Shown here piece after piece: positions 49,541 to 60,100 of a stretch of 64,000 nt of DNA. The stretch spans positions 558,001 through 622,000 of the forward strand of contig JAIVFI010000024.1 of assembly GCA_025558095.1 (NCBI GenBank), given 5' to 3'. The number at the start of each line of letters is the position of its first letter. Within the stretch, counting starts at the first letter, position 1. The position numbers and the translations under genes were made by a program. This DNA is from Hyaloraphidium curvatum (Eukaryota > Monoblepharomycota > Hyaloraphidiomycetes > Hyaloraphidiales > Hyaloraphidiaceae). Under the pieces are notes generated by a model, which was not told the DNA's origin, did no database searches, and worked only from the letters and a program-made list of their open reading frames with translations.

Positions 49541-49880
49541 TCGGTCCTGGCGATGTAATATGGCTGTAGCTATGTGCTGGATGATGGATTCCCGGTGGGT
49601 GGACTAGAAGAATCTGATACCCCTGGCCTTGTCTCCCAAGAGCCCCGGCCCGACGGACGCCGTGGCACCAGCTCATCGGAGTCGACGCGGGGCGGAAGTG
49701 GGGCCAACCGGCCACACAGTCGCTTTTATGCGCCCGTAGGAAAGAGATTCTGAGACTCCCGCTTGCGGAGCGGCCAAAGGCCGGGGATCCGGTTCCGCGC
49801 CCCGTGCTCTGGAGAGTCCCAAAAGTGATCCCTAACGCTGCGCCCGGATCCCCCACAGGGACACAACCAACCCCGCGACG
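49541..49880. other. intergenic region upstream of the MFS gene
   Basis: 340 nt between the fusion gene's stop and the MFS start, presumably holding the terminator of one and the promoter of the other. Nothing specific recognised. Confidence 0.35.
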
Positions 49881-52800
49881 ATGGACGCGCCTTCCCGGTC
49901 GGAAGCGGGGGAGCCCGCGGAGGAGCCTTCCGACCGTGGCGATGAGGCGCCGGGGGTGCCCGATCCCGGCGTGCCCGCCCCGTCGGCCGCTCCCTCCTCC
50001 CCCGGTGGTTTCATCGCCTCGGCCGCCGCAGAGGCCAAGGAGAAGATCTCCACGCTGGGCCGCCGCGCCGCCGACTCGACCGTCAACAGGATTCCCGAAG
50101 CCCACCGTAAACGGCTGAAGGCCGTCGCGAACACGCTTGTCGCGGTCGCGCTGCTGGCGCCCGACGTGATCGCCGTCGCGGGCGTGCAGCCGCGCCTGCA
50201 GGACGGCGCGCCGCCCGATGCCGCGGCGAAGAAGCTCGCGGGGTCCGTGTTGGGCGTTGCGGCCAAGGCGGCCAAGGCAGCGGGCGGGGGGGACGGCAGG
50301 GCGGAGATGGTGGCCGGCGCGCTCGGGGCCGTGGCGGGGGTCGTCGGGGCGACGGCGGGCCAGGGCGGGACGGGACAGGGTCAGGGAGGGCCGGACATGG
50401 CGAAGCTGGGCACGCTCGTCGCGGGGACGCTGACGAGAGCCGTTGCCGGAGGCGGGGCGCCTTCGCTCGGAGGCCTGGCGTCGGCCGCGACGGGAATGCT
50501 CTCCGGGAACCCTGGCACGATGGATACCAAACAGAGTGGCGGCTCAGGGCTCGATCTTTCGGCCCTCACGGGGCTCGCTGCGGGAGCCGTGCCCCAGGGT
50601 GCGGGCGGTGTCGGACAGGCCTTGAACCTCGGCGGGCTGGCCTCGACTGCCACCGGCCCTTTCTCGGGCTCTTCGAGCTCTTCGCAACCGAAGCCGCTGG
50701 GGTTGGATCTCAATTCGCTCGCCGGACTCGCAGGAGGCTCCTTGCCTCGAACTTCGCCCGACGGCGTGCCTTCCTCCGCGGCGGGCGTGACGTCCCTGGC
50801 CGGCGGATTGCTTTCCGGCGCTTCGGGACCGTTGAGCCCGAAACTCCCTGGTGGCTCGGTGGACCTGGCGGGGCTGGCCGGCTTGGCTGCGGGGTCTTTG
50901 CCGCGATCGCCCGAAGGTGGCTCCCAGGCTTCCGTCGGCGGGCTGGCATCCATGGCAACCGGGCTCCTTTCCAAGGCCGCTGACGGGACGGGCATCGTTA
51001 CTTCCGGCGGGACTTTGGATCTGTCGAAGCTCGGAGGGCTCGCTTCCGGATCGTTGCCCCGAGGCACCCCGGATCCGAGCGATCCGGCGTTGCTGTCGCA
51101 GGGCACGGCGGTCGCGGCCCTGAACAACCTGTTTGGCGGCGGTTCGAGCAAGACGCAGGAATCGGGGGGGAAATCCGCGCCCGCAGCTGGGTCTCCGTTT
51201 GCGGGAGCGCAGGGTGCTTCCCCGTTGGATCTCTCTTCGCTCGCCTCGCTCGGTCGGGCTGCAACGTCTAAAGTGCCCCTTGCCGACAATCTCCTGGGCA
51301 ACGTCGCGACGGCAGTAGCTCCTGGGCAGATTCAAGTCTCGGATGGCTCGGGAGTCAAGGAGGCCGATCCAGCAATGGAAAACCTCGCAGCACCGCACAT
51401 GCTGGCGAGCGCCGCGATCGCAATCTCCCCCAACGCCGCGACCGTCGTGGACCTCCCTTCCCAGCCCCTGGATTCCGACTCGGAAACCTTGCGCAAATCG
51501 ACCTCGAGCTCGCATCCCAGCGAAAACCAGCTGGAGATTCCCCTCGTCGAGCTCCCCGACATGCCCAAGCGGGAGTTTTCCCGCGCCATCCGCCTCCTCG
51601 TGCTCGTGCTCGTCACCGCCGCCGGCTTCCTCGGCCCGATCGCCATGACGGCCTACTACCCCGGCCTGGAGCAGATCTCCTCGGACCTGCAGACCAGCCA
51701 GGAGGTGCTCGACCTGACCGTGACCGTCTTCACCCTCTCGTTGGCCGTGTTCCCGCTCCTGTGGGGCGTGCTCTCGGACTGGCTGGGCCGCAAGCCCATG
51801 TACCTCGCCTCCCTGGGCAGCTTCGCGGTCGGCTCGCTGCTGTGCGGGCTCAGCGTCAACATCGGAATGCTGGTGGCGTTCAGGGTGATGCAAGGGGCGG
51901 GGAGCGCGGCGATGCTGAGCATCGGGGCGGGGACGATCACGGACGTGTTTCCGCAGTCGCAGAGGGGGGCCGCGATGGCGCTGCTCAGCATTGGACGTGG
52001 GTTGCATGCATGCTCAATTTGTACGTGCTGACGTACCCGCTCCCGCAGCGCTGGTCGGACCGTCGATCGCCGGTCCCCTCGGGGGTGTGATGACCCAGTT
52101 CGCCGGCTGGCGCTCCGTCTTTTACCTCTCCGCCGGCCTTGGCTTCGCCATCCTCGCGGCCATCACCGCCTTCCTCCCCGAGACGGGCGTCCGGGGCCGG
52201 GGCTCGGCGCCCAACCCGCTCAAACCCCTCATCTATTTGAAGTATCCCTTCGTCGCCGTCGCGACACTGAACGTCGTGGTGGGGTACGGCATCTCCTTCG
52301 CCGTGCTGCCAGACATACCCTACCTCTTCACGTCGACCTACGACGATGTCCGGGACGGCCTGGTGCTGCTCGCCATGACCGGAGGCCAGCTCGTGGGCAG
52401 CCTGGTTTCGGGCTTCCTCTCGGACCGGATCCTGCGGATGGTCGCCAAGCGCGGAAGGGGGGCGATCGAGGACGCCCTCTGGCCGGCGCTGCCGTCGATC
52501 GTGCTGCTGCCGGGGATGCTGTCGGTTTTCGGGTGGAGCTTCACGCAGAAGTGGCATCCGTCGATCCCGATCATCAGCCTCATCATCATGGGATCCGCAA
52601 TGACGGCGATCGCGACGCCCTGCAACACCTACATCATCGACGTCATCTACTGGAGCCCGTGAGTGTCGAGTGCGGTGCCAGCGGGCTTGGAATCCTCACA
52701 TCCATCCGATCGCAGGGCCGCCGCCGTCGCGATCGGCAGCTCCTTCCGCTACGTCATCGGCGCCGCTTCCCCGCTGGCGACCCCTCCGCTCATCAGGAGC

Positions 52801-52965
52801 ATCGGCATCGGATGGACCTACACGGCCTTTGCCCTGGCCGCGTTCGTCGCCGGGGCCGGGCTGCCCTGGGTGGTGCTCAGGGGTGCGGATTCGCGGATGA
52901 AGCACAGGCAGTGGAAGAAGGCACCGGGCGGAGCCAAGGGGGAGAGCAAGAAGGACGTGAAGTGA
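49881..52965 (+). CDS. MFS transporter (DHA1-like) with a very long low-complexity N-terminus
   Basis: Three exons (49881-51996, 52049-52658, 52716-52965) encode 991 aa. Residues from about 570 form a major-facilitator domain with 12 expected helices: first helix LLVLVLVTAAGFLGPIAMTA, motif A GVLSDWLGRKPMY between helices 2 and 3, FRVMQGAGSAAMLSIG, and motif C-like PLVGPSIAGPLGG formed across the first intron. Later family blocks include GWRSVFYL and DVIYWSPAAAVAIGSSFRY. This is the layout of H+-driven drug/polyamine antiporters. The first about 560 residues are unusual: a Gly/Ala/Leu/Ser-rich region with a loose 45-55-residue repeat (LDLSKLGGLASGSLPRG; GGLASxATGLLS), no membrane helices of normal length, and one open frame continuous with the transporter. 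Confidence 0.85.
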
Positions 52966-53181
52966 TTATCATAGTATCGATTTCGTTATCTTTGTCAAAT
53001 GATCTTCGTCGGAACCGGGCTCACTTCGCGGGTGTTCGGCGGCCCCCGCTCTCGCCTGGCCGTCAGCGCCACGGCCGAACCGCGTGCCCTCCTCCACACC
53101 CAAATCCCGCCCATACGCCAGCCGTGACGGGCAGACCTACCTTTTGTCTTTAGTGCTCTGCGTTGGTGGCCTCGTCTTGCC

Positions 53182-53951
53182 ATGGGAGGCCGCCAGAGCA
53201 AGCCGGACGACGTCACGGTCCACGTCAATGCCTCCGACCCGCCGGTGCCGATCCAGGTCTGCTGGTGAACCCACACGGCCTCATAGCGTTTGCTCATGGT
53301 TGCTGTCGCTCGCTCCCGGCTCATCGTGGGCAACCGAACCCCACTTCCGACGATGTGTCGCGCCGTCTCGGCGGCCGGCTCTTGACGACTCCAGTTCATG
53401 CCGGACCTCCTGGACACTCTATCCAAGGTTCTTGCCCTCACTGTCTTTGGAATGCGCCTTACTGACGCGACGGCACTGCCGCCGCTGAAAGCCGGCGAGC
53501 TCGGAATCGTACACGCGCGACGAGGTTGAGCACATCGTCCGCGCGAAGCTGAAGGAGCAGCTGGAGGCCATCAGGGAAGCCGATTACAAAATGCGGGAGC
53601 TGGAGGAGGATATCGCGGCCCAGGAGCTGGCGAGGAGGTCCGAGGAGCTCGTGAAGCAGACGCGGACGATCCGTGTCCGGATGCCCGAGGCCGAGGTACT
53701 GGTGAAGGAACGGGCCGTGGTGGAGTGCTACAAGTCGGTGTTTGGGCTATCGAGATGTTTCTGGCACTGTGGACTGACGGGGCGACTCGCAGGCGGAATC
53801 CGGACAGGCCCATTGATTGCTGGAAGGAGTTTGAAGGTCCGGCCAGGCTATTGCTCTTTGGATGGAGACCAGCGCTAACGACGTTGCCTCTTCAGACTTC
53901 AAGGAGGCCGCGCGGAAATCCTTCCGAGACACGCTGGCGGCCGACCCTTGA
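53182..53951 (+). CDS. MIC19: MICOS complex subunit MIC19 (fungal type)
   Basis: MIC19 is a peripheral protein of the mitochondrial inner membrane that joins MIC60 at crista junctions. Five small exons (53182-53256, 53395-53427, 53492-53733, 53793-53836, 53896-53951) sum to 149 aa. Exon 1 starts MGGRQSKPDDVTVHVNASD, with the N-terminal Gly expected for myristoylation, and ends in PVPIQ followed by FMPDLLDTLSK from a 33-nt exon, matching the fungal VPIQFS pattern. A charged coiled coil (EVEHIVRAKLKEQLEAIREA) is followed by the diagnostic end VECYKRNPDRPIDCWKEFE and DFKEAARKSF. The two cysteines of the CHCH-like C-terminus (ECY, DCW) are present. No single long frame covers the gene; it was pieced together from splice signals. 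It ends 77 nt from LEU2. Confidence 0.85.
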
Positions 53952-54028
53952 TTGGGACACGATCAGACAAGGGTCGGAAAACTAGCACTGCTACCTTGGT
54001 CACTATTCCACGATACCATTGCCAATCA

Positions 54029-55470
54029 CTACGCCTTTTGCCTCAGCTTCCCAAGCTCCTCCTTCAGGAGCCGAACCACAGCCTCCCCCATCTCCGTCGT
54101 TGTCGTCTTGCCGCCCAAGTCCCGCGTGCGCAGTCCAAGCCCGCCGTCTTTTGGATCGTCGAATGCCCGCTCTACCGCCCGCTCGATCGCCTTGGCCTCC
54201 TCGCCGAGGCCGAAGGTGTATCGGACCAGCATGGCGCCGGACAGAATGCTGGCGACGGGGTTCGCGATGCCCTGGCCAGCAATGTCGGGAGCAGTGCCGT
54301 GAACCGGCTCGTCTGCGAGGCAGAACGAGATCAGATCGTCGTCCAGCGCAGCGGGGTCGACCACGTACACAGCGCCGGGCCGCCCTCGAGTCCGTTGAGG
54401 CTGGCGCTGGGTGCAAGACCCAGACTGCCGATGATAGCGCTCGCTTCATCGCTGAGAACGTCTCCGAAGAGGTTGTCCATCACCAGGATTCCGTTCAGCT
54501 CCCTTGGATTCTTCATCATAATCATGGCACCGGCGTCTGCGAGCACCTCGCGCGTCGGCACGTTCGGGTACTTTTTCATCGTCTCGACGAACACGCGGTG
54601 CCAGAGGCGACTCGAGGCCATGACGTTCCGCTTCTCCATCGAAATGACGGGCTGCAGTTCGTGTCCAGGTGGGGAGATAGAGGCAACGAAGTTGAATGAG
54701 GCTCGAAGGAAGCGAAGTCTCCAACTCACCCAAGGAGGGTTGTGCTGGAGCGCGAGCTTCGCCGCGACGTCGACCACCCTGTAGGAGGGAGAAAGAGCGT
54801 CAACAAGAGGAACGTCCTCTTTGAAATCTGGTCCCCCACCTCTCGATCTCGGGAACGGAGTAGTAGGTGGTGTCGTAGGCGTCGAAGCCGTTGTCTTCCT
54901 GTCGCTTGCCAAAGTAGCAGCCGCCGGCGTTCTCGCGCAGCACAATGAACTCGACGCCCTCCACGATCTCGCGCTTCAGGGGGCTGGCATCGTACAGGGC
55001 CTTGGACGGGAAGATGCAAGGCCGGATGTTGGCGTAGAGCTGGAGCTCCTTGCGGAGGGTGAGCAGGGCCCATTCGGGCCTCAGCATCGGGTTGTCTCCC
55101 GAGGCTCCTGTCCTGCGCATGTCGCACGCAAGTCGATTGAGAGTGTGTTGGTGGCAGAAAGGCAATAGAAGAAAGTCGTTGGAGGAAGGGTGAAGCCGTG
55201 GGAGACGGTCGAAACCCACCACTTCGGCCCTCCGACGGACCCGAAAAACACAGCCGTGGCCGTCTTGCAGGCCTCAAATGTATCATCCGGGAGTGCAGTT
55301 CCGTACTTGTCGATCGCCCCACCGCCAGCTTCTTTCTCCACGAAGTAGACGTCCGACAGGGCGGGAGTGGCTTCGATCACGGTCTGTATGACCTTGACGC
55401 CCCAGGGCGTCACTTCGGCACCGGCAAAGTCCCCAGGAATCACGACAATCTTGCGTCCAGTCCCGTTCAT
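54029..55470 (-). CDS. LEU2: 3-isopropylmalate dehydrogenase
   Basis: This enzyme oxidises and decarboxylates 3-isopropylmalate in leucine synthesis, using NAD+. Five exons (55220-55470, 54840-55112, 54730-54778, 54369-54651, 54029-54312) give 379 aa; yeast Leu2 has 364. Family landmarks: [18 protein letters not shown] at the N-terminus, [30 protein letters not shown] with the substrate-binding arginines, [12 protein letters not shown], the Lys of [27 protein letters not shown] with the metal-binding aspartates, and [19 protein letters not shown] built across the last intron. Note that the usual IPGDGxGxE reads IPGDFAGAE, with Gly replaced by Phe. It starts 239 nt from a divergent zinc-finger gene. 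Confidence 0.95.
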
Positions 55471-55709
55471 CGTGGCGCCGGAAGTTTCAGTTCGCAGAAC
55501 TAGAGCGTGTCTTCGGTGGCGAGTCCGGGACCGAGGCGCGTTTCCGGTAGCGATGCAGAGCGTTAATGTTGTGAATCGAGTCAGAGAGTCGTGATTCTTC
55601 CTCTCCAGGCGTGACCGGCAGGATCCGGTTGCGTTCGCGGCCGGCCCGTTTGATGTTTGCGCGGCCCGCCGCGCGCGCGTGGGGGACTTCCGCTGCCATC
55701 TCTTCCCCA
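55471..55709. promoter_or_regulatory. bidirectional promoter region LEU2 / zinc-finger gene
   Basis: 239 nt between divergent starts. In yeasts LEU2 is controlled by Leu3 at palindromic CCGG-N4-CCGG sites; I do not see a clean match and do not claim one. Confidence 0.4.
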
Positions 55710-56985
55710 ATGAGCGCCACGACGCAGGTCGCCGAGGCGGTCCCAGGCCTCGCGACGCCGCGGGCTCCGCAGACGCCGCTGCGCGACCGCGAGGCGCGGC
55801 TCGAGGCGCAGCGGCAGGTCATCGAGACCCAGTTCGACCTGGAGATTTTCCTGAAGCGCTGCGAACTCAACACTATCAACGAGGAGATAAAGCGTGGCGA
55901 GGACCTGCTGGAGCGGCTAAAGGATGCCATCTTGAACGGACCGCCGCCAGCGGGCACATTTGCCCCGGACATCGTCCCGCGGCTGGCCACCCTGTCGACG
56001 CCAACCCTGCCCGAGGTTCCCATGCCTCTCCCTCTCCCGCAGGAACACCCTGCGCTGCCTCCAATCATGACGGAACCTTTCCCCATACTCGAAACCCCGA
56101 CGATGGCCGCTCCGACCCCGCGCAGCGTCAAACCAACACCGAATGCCTTGACGGCCAGCGCGACCCCCGCTCCCACCGTCCCTGACCCCGTGGCCCGCAA
56201 CCCGACGCCTCCTTCTCCCGTTTTGCCTGCCCCGATGCCTCTTCCGCTCTCTCCAACGTCGCCGAGGGGCAAGCGACGCGCGTCTGCCAGGAAGCTGACA
56301 GGCATGGACGGCTCGCTGTACGCGCGCAGGTCGGACGGGGTCCTGGTCAAGTGAGTTTCAGCGCCGTGAATTCTATGGTATTGGTGCTGACTTTGCGGGC
56401 CAGAATCGCTTGTCCGATCTGCGACAGAAGCGACTTCCAGAACCTGCAAGGGTTCGTGAACCACACGCGCATCTCGCACAACAAGAGCTTCGCCAGTCAC
56501 GACGTTGCTGTCCGGGAGTGCGGAATCGAGCTGGTGGGAGAAGTATTGGCTCTCTGCCTGCTGGGTGCTCACGACGTTTCCCTTTGGGCAGGCGGAAGAC
56601 GGGACTCCGCTCAACCGACCAACGGGCACGCCGCCGCTAACGGAGGACGAACCCAGTGCGCCGAGAACCAGGCCAGGGCAAAAGGCGAAGAAGGTCGGGA
56701 CCTTGCCTGCGAACTCATTCAGGTTTCCTGACGGACGGTTGCCCACAGCCCCGCCTCAACGATGAGCCCGACGAGATCACCGATCTCTCCTTCCACCCTC
56801 CCCTGATACCCAATGGTGGTCAGCGGAGAACGCGACGATCGGGCGACAACGGGTTTCCCAGCATTGATGCCGTGGACAACGGGGATTTGGAATTGGATGA
56901 GGAAGAAGGGAGCGCGGCTGACGGCTCTCAACACGGCGACGAGGACGAGGAGACGGACGACGATGGGAGCTTTCAGCCCGAGTAG
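55710..56985 (+). CDS. C2H2 zinc-finger protein, AHC1/YEATS-associated type (putative chromatin factor)
   Basis: Four exons (55710-56350, 56404-56533, 56592-56693, 56749-56985) give about 369 aa. Near the N-terminus is a helical block, RQVIETQFDLEIFLKRCEL, then LLERLKDAIL, followed by about 110 Pro-rich residues. A single C2H2-like finger spans exon 2 (CPICDRSDFQNLQGFVNHTR, then ISH), and the sequence continues SFASHDVAVRECGIEL. The combination of the IE-QFDLEI helix and FQNLQGF-NH finger recalls fungal proteins annotated as Ahc1-like or YEATS-linked, subunits of histone acetyltransferase complexes; I recall this from memory and hold it loosely. The C-terminus is acidic (DEDEETDDDG). The last splice (GTCGGG donor) is the only join that reaches the acidic tail; otherwise translation ends at 56762. 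Confidence 0.55.
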
Positions 56986-57171
56986 CTTGTCCAGCTGACC
57001 CGAGGGATCTCTGGCGCTCTTTCTTCTCTGTCTCTGGAGCGATGGGTTTCAGTGGGCTGTTTCCGACATGTACGTCTGAATCTGATTCATGATTACGCGA
57101 GATCGCGTTCGAACTACTTTAGTGGAAATGCCTTTACATTTAGGGTGCCCGCGGGGTATCTCGGGTAGCGC
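56986..57171. other. convergent 3' intergenic region
   Basis: 186 nt between the stops of the zinc-finger gene and the XMAP215 gene, A/T-richer than the flanking exons. Likely both 3' UTRs; nothing else recognised. Confidence 0.4.
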
Positions 57172-60100
57172 CTACAGCGCATTGGATGACATCAGCTTGC
57201 CGCTCTTTATCATGGCGAGGCGGTCGCGAATGTCCGAAATGGAAGTTGCGCGCGAAGATGGTTGCGAGGATGGTTGAGAGGCCTGTGCAACCGTGGAAGA
57301 GGGTACGGAGGATTCGAGGGAGGGAGAAATGGTGGTGCTCTGGAGACGAAACAAGTCAGAAAAGGCAGACGGCGATCCGAAAGGGCAAACGCACTTCTTG
57401 GGAAGCAGGCGAGACGTCGGTCGCCGAGCCATTGGAAGAGGGGCTGAAGTCCGCGTAGGACTTTGTTTCCCTCACCATTTCCGTCGGCTGCGACGACAAG
57501 GTTGTCCCAGTCTGCGATCCAGGTCAGAAAAGCGACCCGAGCGGTCCAACTCAACCTACCATGAGGCGCTTCAGCTCGAGGAACTTTTCCTGTCGCCTTT
57601 CGCTCTCAGACTGGGTGGTCGGCTGCGACGACGCAGCCGAAACCTGCGACAAAATGCGGTTCTGGTACGACGAGGGAAGAGTAGAGAGGGAGGCGTCGAC
57701 CGGGAGCTCCGAAGAGTTGATGGAAATCTTCAGGCTCTGAAGGTCTTGGGCCAACTGCTCTGCCGTAGCGGAAGTAGAAAGGACCTTGGCCGAGTCCGCA
57801 TGCCGCGCCCCAAGCGATGCCGGCGGCACAGGTTCCAGTGCGGGAGCAGCCATCGAACGAATCGAGTCCTCCGATGCATCCCCCGGTTGCCCCTTCTTCT
57901 TCTTGGCCTCAAGCGCCTGCTGCACGTAGTTCATGACGATGTTGGACTCGTTCAGGTCCTCCGGGTCGATGTACGCAAAGATGTTGGTGCCGAGGCAGCC
58001 AGTCAGCTCGCTGAGGAGGGTCTTGACCGTCCGAACCGGCAGGTCCTTGTTGGGATACCGGTTCGCGCTCTTCTTGTACTCGCTGGGCGGGATTTGCTTC
58101 AGGGTCTCGTGGATTTGGTGCAAAAGTTCCTTCAGGTCCACGCTCCGGCTCTCAATGAGCTGCGGCACCTGCTTGGTCAGCTTCCAAAGGCACTTCATCA
58201 CGAGCTCGAGAACTCCGGTCAAGCGCGTCTTTTCGGCATCGGGCATGGTGTCCAGGTTCTGCTGGAGAATCGTGCAACGGTCGCGCAAGAGGGTGAGCAG
58301 TGCGCTGACAAGAGAATGCAAGTGAGCGACGAGATCACACACAGCCCGGCCGTGACCCACGTGAAGCACCGCGTCTTGTCCACGTTTTCGAGGACCTTGC
58401 CCATCAGCTGGTTCAGCGCCTTGACCGCGACGGCCCGCTCCTCCTCCGAGTACAACGTCGTGTCCTGCATCCGCCGAAGAGCCTCCGGGAGCAAAATGAC
58501 CAAAGACTGCGTGTCCACAGCGCGGATAATCCGGCTGTTGCTGAAGAAGAGGATGAGGGTGTTAATGCACTCGCTGGCGAAGCGCGTGTCCGTGCTGCGC
58601 GACAGGGTGACCGAGACAGAGGCGATGATGTCGTGCAGCGACGCGATGATGGCGTCCACGCTGGTCTTGTACAGGTTGTTGAGCTCCCGGAAGGCCTCCA
58701 CGTCCTCCCGCTCGACCTTTGCGAGCGCCAGTTCGATCCGGTTGCCGGCACCGCGGGGTCCGTCTACCGGAGATTCCGCATTATCATCAAAGTCCAGGGA
58801 GAAGACGCGGCTGATCTTCCCGGAAGTAGGCATCGACTCCTCCGATATGGTCCGGGAACCCATTCCCGGTTCGGCAGACGCCGGTTGTGCGGACCTGGAA
58901 GGCGTCGCGGGGCTGGATCCGCTGCCAGAGGACAGCGGCGCGGCAGCCTCCGTCCGGCCCATGAGCGAAACCGGGCCTGAAGGCATCCGCTTGAGCCTCT
59001 CCTCCAGAAGGCTCCGATCCTTGTCCGAAATCTTTCCGATGTACTGGAACACCTTCTCCTTGTTCCCGTTCTCCAGCTGAACCGCCTGTGCCAGGAAGTT
59101 CAGCGCCCCGTTCCGCACGGCGGCGTCGCGGTCGGCGATCTGCAGCGCAATGAGGGGCATGATACGGGGCGGAGAGCAGACGCTGAGGCCGTTGCGTTTG
59201 ATCATGCTCGTCAACTCTTCAAGGCACTCGGAGCGAACGCGGGAGCTCTTGGAGCGGATGCCCTCGAGGATGTGCGGGAACAGCTTGCTGACGGGGTATA
59301 CCATGCAGATCCTCGAGAAGAGCTGGCGGATCTGAGCACGAACGGACTCTTTGCTGTCCCCGAGCTAGAGAGGCGGCTACGGATGAGCGACTGGGGCCCG
59401 TGCGGCCATCGAGACTGACCTTGGTGACCAAGAAAGGCAAGAAAGACGTGGCCTCATACTCGGAGAGGCGGAAGCCATCCTGATCCCCGAGAAGGGCGAA
59501 CAGCTGGTCGAGGAGGCTAATGAGCTTCAGGAGCATGATGGTGTTGGTGTCGAAGAGGCGGATCGTGACGTATTTGAGAATCAGATCGGTGTTGGCGACG
59601 ATCCTGGCAGCCATCTCGGCCGGCTCGATGCCGTACTCCTCGAGGGACGACCCGCAGTTGGTCACGCACTCCTCGAGCACCGTCACCGCCCGGAGATGGT
59701 CCCTGTCCTTGTTGTGATCCTCGCGGAACATGAGGGCACGGATGGCCTCGCTGAAGTTGCCCTCCGTCTGCTCCTCGAGGAAGTCCACCAGGTCCTTCCT
59801 AGGAGCATCGAACTGCCACTTCATGACACCCCTGTCCTTATCCGCGCGGTCCTTCTTCGCGTGCGGATCCGAGGTGAGGAGCGGAGGCACTGCGTCCGCA
59901 GTCTGCGACGGCTCCGGGGCCGCTGGAGTCGCAGGTGCAATCTTCCGCTTCGCGCCCGCCGCCAAGAGGGCGCTCTTGTTGGCGCTCGGCGCAGGCAGGC
60001 CTTTTCTCGGCGTTGACCCTCCAGGCACGGAAGGCGGCGTCGCAACAGCACGCGCCGGCTTGTACGAGTCCACAATCTGAACCAGTGTCTGCGAGGTCGG

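Noticed and set aside
49458-50105. Minus-strand frame across the MFS gene start
   Set aside because: Low complexity and antisense to a supported gene.
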